DNA from: Stenotrophomonas sp. UBA2629
Lineage (GTDB): Bacteria; Pseudomonadota; Gammaproteobacteria; Xanthomonadales; Xanthomonadaceae
DNA: 64,000 nt
Assembly (NCBI GenBank): GCA_002359895.1
Contig: DEOB01000011.1
Span: forward strand, 497,203 to 561,202
Direction of reading: 5' to 3'
Both the position numbers and the translations under genes were made by a program. Under the pieces are notes generated by a model that saw nothing but the letters and a program-made list of their open reading frames with translations, ran no database searches and was not told the origin of the DNA. This document shows positions 51,235-58,305 of this stretch, in pieces (the stretch's first letter is position 1; every line of letters starts with the position of its first letter).

Positions 51235-51687
51235 TCAGTTGCTTGCGGCGCCTGCGCGCGCACGGATGGCTGCATCGCGGGCCAGCTGGTCCACCCGCTC
51301 GTTGTCCGGATTACCGGCATGGCCCTTCACCCAGCGCCAGTCGATGGTATGACGCCCGGTCGCCGCGTGCAGGCGCTCCCACAGATCACGGTTCTTGACC
51401 GGGTCGCCACCGGAGGTCTTCCAGTTGCGTCGCACCCAGCCCGGCATCCACTCGGTAATGCCCTGCCGCACATACTGCGAATCGGTGGAAAGCACGATCT
51501 CACACGGCTCGCTGAGCGTTTCCAGCCCGGCGATGGCTGCCATCAGCTCCATCCGGTTGTTGGTGGTGTGCTCCTCACCGCCGGTGACTTCGCGCTCATG
51601 CCCTTTGTAACGCAGCAGCGCTGCCCAGCCACCCGGGCCCGGGTTGCCGAGGCAGGCGCCGTCGGTATGTATCTCAATTGACTTCAT
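51235..51687 (-). CDS. rnhA: Ribonuclease HI
   Basis: 150 residues with the DEDD residues in IHTDGACLGNPG (Asp9), NNRMELMA (Glu), LSTDSQYV (Asp) and NERVDQLA (Asp). It removes RNA from RNA-DNA hybrids. It lies 17 bp after the methyltransferase gene. Confidence 0.97.
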   Translation of the reverse strand: MKSIEIHTDGACLGNPGPGGWAALLRYKGHEREVTGGEEHTTNNRMELMAAIAGLETLSEPCEIVLSTDSQYVRQGITEWMPGWVRRNWKTSGGDPVKNRDLWERLHAATGRHTIDWRWVKGHAGNPDNERVDQLARDAAIRARAGAASN

Positions 51688-51704
51688 GTTGTTCCGTTGC
51701 TGAT

Positions 51705-52358
51705 TCAGGTCGCCATCGGCCGGCGCCAGCCCACTTGGCTGGCTTTCATCGGCCCGATGAGCGCCTCGGTTCTTTTTTCTGCTTCCAGCACGCACAAGGC
51801 GCGCAATGCCGGCAGGTTGTTGCCCGCTGCCACGCCGGACGCACTCCATAGCGGTCCATGCCGTTCGATCGACTGGCAACGCAACCCCTGCCGCTTCATC
51901 AGCACGCGGGTGCGCGCCACCGACGCCGGCCGCGCGCCCTGCCATTGCCAATGCGCCCGGTAAGGGCTGTAGCGGTTGAGCATGGTCATCCATAACCGCC
52001 CGCCCGGCATCAGTACCCGCGCACATTCGGCCAGCAGCACGTCCAAGTCGGCCGGTGCTGCGTGTTGAATGACGATGGCGTTGACGGCCTCACCCGGCAG
52101 CGGCAGCGGTAATCCGCAGCGCAGCTCACCGTGCCAACCGGTGCCTTGCGCCGCTTGATGCAGACGTATGCCACGCCCCGCAGGCACCTGCTCCGGCAGC
52201 CAGGCCGCGCTGGGCGCCAACCATAACCAGGGCTGCGCAGGCACGCTACGCAGCCGGCCCAGCAGGTGCTGGTGCTCCCAATCCCGGATCGTTCGCGCAG
52301 CAGGCATCTCAAACCATGGCGAGACTGGCGCTTGACGGGGGGATGGGACGGCAGGCAT
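51705..52358 (-). CDS. Class I SAM-dependent methyltransferase
   Basis: 217 residues. Motif I is poorly preserved (LWLAPSAAWLPEQV in place of a glycine-rich loop); the later LLAECARVLMPGGRLWMTMLNRYSPYRAHW is the clear methyltransferase-11 signature. It is found between gloB and rnhA across Xanthomonads and other Proteobacteria. Substrate unknown. Its start lies 11 bp from the divergent gloB start. Confidence 0.82.
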   Translation of the reverse strand: MPAVPSPRQAPVSPWFEMPAARTIRDWEHQHLLGRLRSVPAQPWLWLAPSAAWLPEQVPAGRGIRLHQAAQGTGWHGELRCGLPLPLPGEAVNAIVIQHAAPADLDVLLAECARVLMPGGRLWMTMLNRYSPYRAHWQWQGARPASVARTRVLMKRQGLRCQSIERHGPLWSASGVAAGNNLPALRALCVLEAEKRTEALIGPMKASQVGWRRPMAT

Positions 52359-52369
52359 TTTTTAATTCT

Positions 52370-53134
52370 ATGCGACTGACCGCCCTGCCTGCATTTCAGG
52401 ACAATTACATTTGGGCGCTGCAAACGCCCGATGAGCGCACGATATTCATCGACCCCGGCCAAGCCGGCCCGGTGTTTGAAGCCGCTGCGCAAGGCATGCA
52501 GCCCACGGCCGTGCTGCTCACCCATCACCACGACGACCACATCGGCGGCGTGGCGGAACTGCGTGAGCGTTGGCCGCGACTACGCGTGTTCGCCCCCGTG
52601 GATGAACGCATCGCTCTGGATTGTGAACGGGTGGGCGATGGCGACCGGGTACAATCCTCCGGCTTCGATTTCGAGGTGATGGCGGTTCCCGGCCACACCC
52701 GGAGCCATATCGCTTATCTCGGCCACGACCATTTGTTCTGTGGCGACATGCTGTTCAGCCTGGGCTGTGGACGCATGTTCGAAGGTACGCCCGCCCAGAT
52801 GCTGGCCTCGCTCAAGCGAATGGCTGCCCTGCCCCCGGAGACCCTGGTCTGCTGTGGGCATGAATACACGCTGGCCAATGCCGTGTTCGCGCGGCATGTC
52901 GACCCCACCAACGCGGCATTGCAACGCCGCCAAAAGGAAGTTCAGGACATGCGCAGCCGTTCCCGTCCTACCGTTCCGGCCCTATTGGCCAGTGAACTGC
53001 AATGCAATCCATTTCTGCGTACCGCCGATGCTCACATCCGCGACGCAATCACCGCACGGCTTGGGCATGCGCCCGCCGATGAGGTGGAAGTCTTCGCCGA
53101 ATTGCGGCGGTGGAAAGACGGTTTTCGCGCGTGA
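52370..53134 (+). CDS. gloB: Hydroxyacylglutathione hydrolase (glyoxalase II)
   Basis: 254 residues with the binuclear metal motif THHHDDHIGG (51-60) and GHTRSHIAYL, plus a C-terminal helical domain with CNPFLR for glutathione. It completes methylglyoxal detoxification to D-lactate. Its stop overlaps the GTG start of the lytic transglycosylase gene (GTGA, 53131-53134). Confidence 0.95.
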   Translation: MRLTALPAFQDNYIWALQTPDERTIFIDPGQAGPVFEAAAQGMQPTAVLLTHHHDDHIGGVAELRERWPRLRVFAPVDERIALDCERVGDGDRVQSSGFDFEVMAVPGHTRSHIAYLGHDHLFCGDMLFSLGCGRMFEGTPAQMLASLKRMAALPPETLVCCGHEYTLANAVFARHVDPTNAALQRRQKEVQDMRSRSRPTVPALLASELQCNPFLRTADAHIRDAITARLGHAPADEVEVFAELRRWKDGFRA

Positions 53135-54342
53135 CGCGGGGCCCTCTCAGTCTGGCGTTGGGCATGTTGCTCGGCCTCAGCAGCGCCTCCAGCGCCCAGG
53201 CTCTGCCCGCCAGCGCCGGCCTGACCCAGAACATCGCATCGCTCGGCGCGCTACCGGTTGACCCGGAGTCGCTGCCACCGGCCACCACCCGCAACGGCCG
53301 CGAGATTTTCGTCAACTTCCGCGAGGGCTTGGCCGCACCGCAGTGCGATGCCGAGGCAACCAGCCCCCGCTGGCGCAAACATTTCGCCCATGCGCCGGCC
53401 CGCTTGGGCAATATCGAAGACGACGCCCTGCCGCTGTTCGGCTATGTGGTCGACGAGCTGCGCGCCGCCGGCCTGCCGACCGAGTTCGCATTGATTCCCT
53501 TCGTCGAGAGCGGCTACCGCCCCGGCGCCCGCAATGCCAGCGGCCCGGCCGGGCTGTGGCAGTTCATCGCCACCACCGCCCGCAACCACCGCGTGCCGAT
53601 GGAAAAAGGCTACGACGGCCGCCTGTCAGCGGTGGATTCCACCCGCGCGGCGGTGCGTTACCTCAAAACCCTGCACGGCATGTTTGCCGGTGACTGGCAG
53701 CTGGCGGTGATGGCCTACAACGCGGGCGAGTACCGCATCCTGCAGGCGCTGCGCCGTGGCGGCATGAACGCCCAGAACGCCCGCGCCGCCGAGCTGCCCG
53801 GCTTGTCGCCCATCACCTACGCCTACGTCGAGAAGCTGCACGCGCTGGCCTGTGTACTTGAGCAGGCCGAGAACCAGCCCGACCTGATGGCTGCGCTCAA
53901 CCGCCCGGTGCCCATCCTCAAGGGGCACACGCTGCCGGCCAACACCTCGCTGGCCAGCTGGTCCACACAGAATGCGCTGGACCCCTCCCGCATCGCACGC
54001 CTCAACCCGGCGGTGACCGGCGCACGCGCCGGCAGCCGCGTTCTGGCCCCGGTCCTGATTGGCGGCGCCACCGAGCCTGCCAGCGAGCCCTTGGTGACCT
54101 TGGCCGAAAGCACGCCCGCACCTGCGACCTCAAGCCAAGCCAAGCCAGCGCCCACCCGGGCCCGCACCGTCGCCTCTACCAGCAGCGGCGCACGCCGCCA
54201 TACCGTCCGCAGCGGCGAATCTGCATGGACGATTGCGCGCCGTTACGGCATTTCGGCCAAGACGTTGCTGTCATTCAACAACCTCGAAGCCAGCGCGATA
54301 CTCCGCCCCGGCATGGTGCTGCGGTATGAAGACGGGCGCTGA
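53131..54342 (+). CDS. mltD: Lytic transglycosylase with LysM domain (MltD type)
   Basis: 403 residues from a GTG overlapping gloB. Signal peptide to about residue 24 (no lipobox, unlike Escherichia coli MltD), an SLT/GH23 domain with catalytic Glu126 in IPFVESGYRPGARN and GLWQF, a linker rich in Ala, Pro and Thr, and one C-terminal LysM (HTVRSGESAWTIARRYG). It cuts peptidoglycan glycan strands in the periplasm. The gloB-mltD order is conserved in Gammaproteobacteria. Confidence 0.92.
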   Translation: MTRGPLSLALGMLLGLSSASSAQALPASAGLTQNIASLGALPVDPESLPPATTRNGREIFVNFREGLAAPQCDAEATSPRWRKHFAHAPARLGNIEDDALPLFGYVVDELRAAGLPTEFALIPFVESGYRPGARNASGPAGLWQFIATTARNHRVPMEKGYDGRLSAVDSTRAAVRYLKTLHGMFAGDWQLAVMAYNAGEYRILQALRRGGMNAQNARAAELPGLSPITYAYVEKLHALACVLEQAENQPDLMAALNRPVPILKGHTLPANTSLASWSTQNALDPSRIARLNPAVTGARAGSRVLAPVLIGGATEPASEPLVTLAESTPAPATSSQAKPAPTRARTVASTSSGARRHTVRSGESAWTIARRYGISAKTLLSFNNLEASAILRPGMVLRYEDGR

Positions 54343-54403
54343 GCGCACCGTCCTGCAGGTACAACACAACGCGCAGCGGGATATCTGATTCTGCTCACCA
54401 AAG

Positions 54404-54441
54404 AAAACGCCGCGATCCCGAATGGAATCGCGGCGTTTTTC
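54404..54441 (+). terminator. Terminator of the gloB-mltD unit
   Basis: Stem AACGCCGCGAT / ATCGCGGCGTT with a loop of ten bases and a T run. Confidence 0.88.
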
Positions 54442-54623
54442 TGTTCAACGTTCGATTGTTGAGCCAACTCTGCCTATCGAGCCGGTTCTACAACAGCACC
54501 ACGCGTCGAAGTCTGCGCTGTTGAAAGCGCGGAACTTCCGAGCAATCCAAGCCGATCGCCGAGCTGAGTGAGCGGCAACATGGTTGGCGTCGTCTCTGGG
54601 CTCACTTGCGAAAGCTTCCCCCT

Positions 54624-54657
54624 CTCCCCAACCCCTCTCCCACCAGGGGAGAGGGGC
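54624..54657. repeat. Interspersed palindromic repeat, single arm
   Basis: CCCCAACCCCTCTCC-cacca-GGGGAGAGGGGC type arm, the same family as at 24732-24847, directly in front of the 72-bp tandem array. Confidence 0.7.
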
Positions 54658-54662
54658 TTTAA

Positions 54663-54950
54663 AACACAGCTGCAAAGATTGCCTTGGCGTGCGACATACA
54701 GAACTCCTCTTGCACTGCGAAAGAGCGGATCTATAGCAGCAGCTGCGGCAACCGCTCCAACGCTCGGCGCACTGAGCCATTTCCCTGCAAAGAAGAGGGG
54801 CTTTATAGCGCAGCTACAAAAACCGTTTCAATGCGCGGCGCACGGAGCCCCTCTTCCCGCAGATGGCAGGGGAGTTAAAGCGCAGCTGCAAAAACTGCTT
54901 CAACGCACAGCGTACTGAGCCCCTCTCCCCTGGCGGGAGAGGGGTTGGGG
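54663..54950. repeat. 72-bp tandem array, four degenerate copies
   Basis: Copies start at 54663, 54735, 54807 and 54879, exactly 72 bp apart. Each opens with AGCGCAGCTGCAAAAAC or a variant, followed by TTCAAcGCgCgGCGCACtGAGC and a CCCTCT...AGAGGGG palindrome. Copies three and four are the closest match; the first two are more eroded. The last copy merges into a palindromic arm (54918-54956). Confidence 0.8.
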
Positions 54951-55177
54951 AGAGGGGGCTTCAAATTCTCCAGGGCATCCTCTGCCCCCGACAGGGCTCA
55001 CCGCTCACCCAACCAAAGCAGAGGCGCGAGTTCATGGGTGCAGAAGCCCCTATTGCGATGGTGTAGACGGTAAAGCCTCGGCCTTGAAGCCCCAAACACA
55101 ACACAGGCCGGTAACACCGCAACCAGTACCAACGACACCCACTCAGCCACCGCCCACCAAACAGAAACATCCGCTCA
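54951..55177. other. Intergenic DNA without a supportable gene
   Basis: The gap from the mltD terminator (54441) to the ppiD terminator holds the array just described and, here, about 230 bp with no convincing coding frame, tRNA or regulatory hairpin. Confidence 0.4.
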
Positions 55178-55207
55178 ACAAAAAGCCCGGCACGTGGCCG
55201 GGCTTCT
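55178..55207 (-). terminator. Terminator of ppiD
   Basis: Minus strand AGCCCGGCC-acgt-GCCGGGCT followed by TTTTTGTTG, 22 bp beyond the ppiD stop. Confidence 0.85.
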
Positions 55208-55229
55208 CGCGTCACTCTGCTTCAGCAGC

Positions 55230-57203
55230 TCAGAGCTGGGATTCCTGCACCTGCACCTTGAAGTGCTTGCGCATGCCATCCACGTACGCCTTGGCAGCAG
55301 CAGCGCCATCAATCTGGCTGAGCTGCTGCTTGAGCATGGTCTGTTGCTCCTCCGGCACTTCGGCGATGTTGCCCGGAGTCACCTTGGTCACCGCGAACAC
55401 GGCATAACGGCCGTCCTCCATCGCCACCTTGCCGTAGCTGGGCTTGTCAGCGGCTGCCGGCGGTGCAGCGGCAAACGCCGCCTGGTTGGCAACGGCCGAC
55501 GGCATCGGCGCACCACGCGGCAGGCCCGGGACCGGCAACACCTGCAGTTTTTCAGCCGGTGCCAGCGCCTGCAGCGTCTGGCCTTCCTTCAACTTGGCCA
55601 GCAACGCGTCAGCCGCCTTGCTCTGCGCTTCCTTGGTGCGATTGGCGCGGATGGCAGCAATTACCTGCTCACGTGCCTGCGCCAGCGGAATGGCCTGCTC
55701 CGGCGTATGCGAGGTAACGCGGATCACCACACTGTGGTTCGGCGCGATCTCGATCGGGTCACTCACCGTACCGTCTTCCACCAATGCGTCGGAGAAGGCG
55801 GCCTTCAACACCGCCGGACTGGTGGCAATGCCATTGGCGGTTGCATGCGTGAACGGGCCCAGCGTCTGCACGGGCAGGCCCACTTCCTTGGCAGCCGGCT
55901 CCAGCGCGGTCGGGTTCTTGTTGATCTGGTCAACCAGACGGCCGCTCAGGTCATTGAACGCACGCTCGGTGTCTGCCTGCAGCTGCTCGGCGGCCAGTTG
56001 GTCACGCACGTCCTCGAACGAGCGGCCTTCGCCGCCCTTGATCTCGCGCAGCTGCAGCACGTGGTAGCCGAACTCGGTCTTGATCGGGCCGGCAACCTCA
56101 CCGGCCTTCATCGCAAACAGCGCGTCTTCGAACGGCTTGACCATCACCCCCTTCTGCACCCAACCCAAATCGCCGCCGCCGGCCTTGGAGCCGGTGTCGT
56201 CCGAATTGGCCTTGGCCAGCGCGGCAAAATCCGCACCCGGCGCCTTGGCATCCGCAGCCAGCTTGGCAGCCTTGGCCTCAGCCGCCTTCTGCGATGCTTC
56301 ATCGCTACCGGCAGAAACCAGGATGTGCGAAGCCAATCGCTCATCGGCGCTGACGAAGCGGGCCTTCTCTTCTTCATAACGCTTACGCAGCGTGGCCTCG
56401 TCGGCTGCCGCAGCCGCCGGCATGCTGGCGGCATTGAGTTCGACGTACTCAATGGACACCGTTTCCGGCTGCAGGAAGTCCTTCGGATGCGCCTCGTACC
56501 ACTGCTTGATGTCGGCATCACTGACCGGCGCGGTATCGGCTTCTGCCACCGGCAGCAGCGCGAATTCCACGTCACGCGTTTCACCCAGCAGCTTCAACAG
56601 ACGCTCGGCTTCACCCTTGGTGGTGAAACCAGACTGCGCCAGCGCGGTGGGAATGATCGACTGCTGCAGGCTGGTACGCACCAGCTGTTCGAACATGGCC
56701 GGCGTACGCGGCGGCATGCTCTGTGCAAGCGCCATCCGGTACTGATCCGGGTCGAACTTACCATCGCGCTGGAAGGCGGTAATACCGTTGATGTAGTCAC
56801 GCACCGCCGCATCACCAATGACGATGTGCGCCTCATCGGCAGCCAGGCGGACAACCTGCTCATCAATCAACTGGTCCAGCACAACGCGCTTGTTTTCGGT
56901 GCTCTCAAATTCGCGCGGGTCGAAATTGTCGCCCTGCTCTTCGCGGGCACTCATGCGTGCCTGTTCAAAGCGCGTGCGGAATTCATCCACGCTTACTTCG
57001 TGATGGCTCCACAGGAAGGACATCGGCCACCACGACGGTGCCGAGCGCCACCATGACGGCGGCGCCGATACTTTGGCCACGTTCTGCGAACCGACACCAC
57101 CGAGGTAGCTGTTGTCGATCACGAACAGGAACGGAATCATCAGCAGGCCCATGATCACCGTAACGATCCAGCCTGAGGTCTTGTCGCGAAGTTTCTGCAG
57201 CAT
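55230..57203 (-). CDS. ppiD: Periplasmic folding chaperone PpiD
   Basis: 657 residues: an N-terminal membrane anchor (WIVTVIMGLLMIPFLFVI), a SurA-like chaperone region, one parvulin/PpiC domain (about 270-360; DLGWVQKGVMVKPFEDALFA then TEFGYHVLQLREIK) and a second inactive PpiC-like part. It helps newly exported proteins at the Sec translocon. In Escherichia coli it also follows hupB after lon; here four tRNAs are inserted between. Confidence 0.95.
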   Translation of the reverse strand: MLQKLRDKTSGWIVTVIMGLLMIPFLFVIDNSYLGGVGSQNVAKVSAPPSWWRSAPSWWPMSFLWSHHEVSVDEFRTRFEQARMSAREEQGDNFDPREFESTENKRVVLDQLIDEQVVRLAADEAHIVIGDAAVRDYINGITAFQRDGKFDPDQYRMALAQSMPPRTPAMFEQLVRTSLQQSIIPTALAQSGFTTKGEAERLLKLLGETRDVEFALLPVAEADTAPVSDADIKQWYEAHPKDFLQPETVSIEYVELNAASMPAAAAADEATLRKRYEEEKARFVSADERLASHILVSAGSDEASQKAAEAKAAKLAADAKAPGADFAALAKANSDDTGSKAGGGDLGWVQKGVMVKPFEDALFAMKAGEVAGPIKTEFGYHVLQLREIKGGEGRSFEDVRDQLAAEQLQADTERAFNDLSGRLVDQINKNPTALEPAAKEVGLPVQTLGPFTHATANGIATSPAVLKAAFSDALVEDGTVSDPIEIAPNHSVVIRVTSHTPEQAIPLAQAREQVIAAIRANRTKEAQSKAADALLAKLKEGQTLQALAPAEKLQVLPVPGLPRGAPMPSAVANQAAFAAAPPAAADKPSYGKVAMEDGRYAVFAVTKVTPGNIAEVPEEQQTMLKQQLSQIDGAAAAKAYVDGMRKHFKVQVQESQL

Positions 57204-57292
57204 GGGAAAAATCAGGGCCTATTGGCGAGCCGGGCAGTGTAACCCGCTTCCCGCCCCAGTCCCAACACAGCCAGCGCTGTGCCCGGCCCAAA

Positions 57293-57323
57293 GAAAAAGC
57301 CCCCGGCTTGCGCCGAGGGCTTT
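57293..57323 (-). terminator. Terminator of the tRNA cluster
   Basis: Minus strand AAGCCCtCGGC-gcaa-GCCGgGGGCTT followed by TTTCTTT, ten bases past the last tRNA-Asp. Confidence 0.8.
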
Positions 57324-57332
57324 TGAGACAAC

Positions 57333-57409
57333 TGGCGGAGCGGACGGGACTCGAACCCGCGACCTCCGGCGTGACAGGCCAGCATTCTAACCAACTGAAC
57401 TACCGCTCC
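57333..57409 (-). tRNA. tRNA-Asp(GTC), copy 3 in transcription order
   Basis: 77 nt with CCA; acceptor GGAGCGG/CCGCTCC, anticodon loop CTGTCAC gives GTC. Sequence identical to the other two copies. Confidence 0.97.
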
Positions 57410-57474
57410 GAGTTTTGACTCGTCCACCCCCGGCTTAAACCGACGATGCGCATCCCGAAGGACGACTGGATAAA

Positions 57475-57551
57475 TGGCGGAGCGGACGGGACTCGAACCC
57501 GCGACCTCCGGCGTGACAGGCCAGCATTCTAACCAACTGAACTACCGCTCC
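57475..57551 (-). tRNA. tRNA-Asp(GTC), copy 2
   Basis: Identical 77-nt gene; 65 bp separate it from copy 3. Confidence 0.97.
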
Positions 57552-57630
57552 GCATTTAACCTGGTTTGTTTTCCATCACCCGAGGGCTTTAGAAAACAAC
57601 GCCCCCGATTGCTCAGGGGCGTGTATGAAG

Positions 57631-57707
57631 TGGCGGAGCGGACGGGACTCGAACCCGCGACCTCCGGCGTGACAGGCCAGCATTCTAACCAACTGAACTA
57701 CCGCTCC
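57631..57707 (-). tRNA. tRNA-Asp(GTC), copy 1
   Basis: Identical 77-nt gene; 79 bp separate it from copy 2. A short hairpin (GCCCCTgagcaatcgGGGGC type) lies in that spacer. Confidence 0.97.
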
Positions 57708-57734
57708 ACTTCTAACGCTTTTACTAGTGATGCT

Positions 57735-57809
57735 TGGTGGGTGCTGAGGGTTTCGAACCCCCGACCCTCTCCGTGTAAGGGAGACGCTCTACCGCTGAGC
57801 TAAGCACCC
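57735..57809 (-). tRNA. tRNA-Val(TAC)
   Basis: 75 nt with CCA; acceptor GGGTGCT/AGCACCC, anticodon loop CTTACAC gives TAC. It begins 12 bp after the hup stop, so it is probably transcribed with hup. Confidence 0.96.
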
Positions 57810-57821
57810 CTGGTGAGCCGC

Positions 57822-58094
57822 TTAGTTTACAGCGTCCTTCAGGGCTTTACCAGCCTTGAATGCAGGATTTTTCGCAGCGGCGATCTTGATCTCTTCGCCG
57901 GTCTTCGGGTTACGGCCGGTGCGCTCTGCGCGCTCGCGAACCTGGAACGTACCGAAGCCAACCAGAGTCACCGTCTCACCCTTCTTCAGGGCCTTGGTGA
58001 TCTCGGCGATGACTGCGTCAACCGCACGGCCAGCTTCAGCCTTGGACAGGTCAGCAGCGCCGGCAACGCCGTCAATCAATTCGGTCTTGTTCAT
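57822..58094 (-). CDS. hupB: DNA-binding protein HU
   Basis: 90 residues (MNKTELIDGVAGAADLSKAE; GFGTFQVRERAERTGRNPKTG is the DNA-gripping arm). HU bends and compacts DNA. It follows lon, as in Escherichia coli. The tRNA-Val gene is only 12 bp downstream. Confidence 0.97.
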   Translation of the reverse strand: MNKTELIDGVAGAADLSKAEAGRAVDAVIAEITKALKKGETVTLVGFGTFQVRERAERTGRNPKTGEEIKIAAAKNPAFKAGKALKDAVN

Positions 58095-58305
58095 TCTGTA
58101 AAACTCCCTTTGCGGTACATCCGCGGAATAGTTTGGGTGGTCACCGCACGTCTTTGGAAGGACAACGATGACCGGAAGATCATGCAAACACGTCACCGAT
58201 GAAACAGCAGGTACGTGAGTCGCACTTTTATACCAGCGCCCCCCTACCCGCGCAAGCTGAAAAGCCAGCAATGACGCGGGTTTCAAGGCTTTTTGCATTC
58301 ACACT

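Noticed and set aside
54663..54950. Possible CRISPR array because of regular 72-bp spacing.
   Set aside because: The repeats are degenerate along the full unit, there are no unique spacers of constant size between short identical repeats, and no cas genes are present.
55194..57056. A 620-codon plus-strand frame opposite ppiD.
   Set aside because: Same antisense signature; the ppiD frame has the anchor and parvulin domain.
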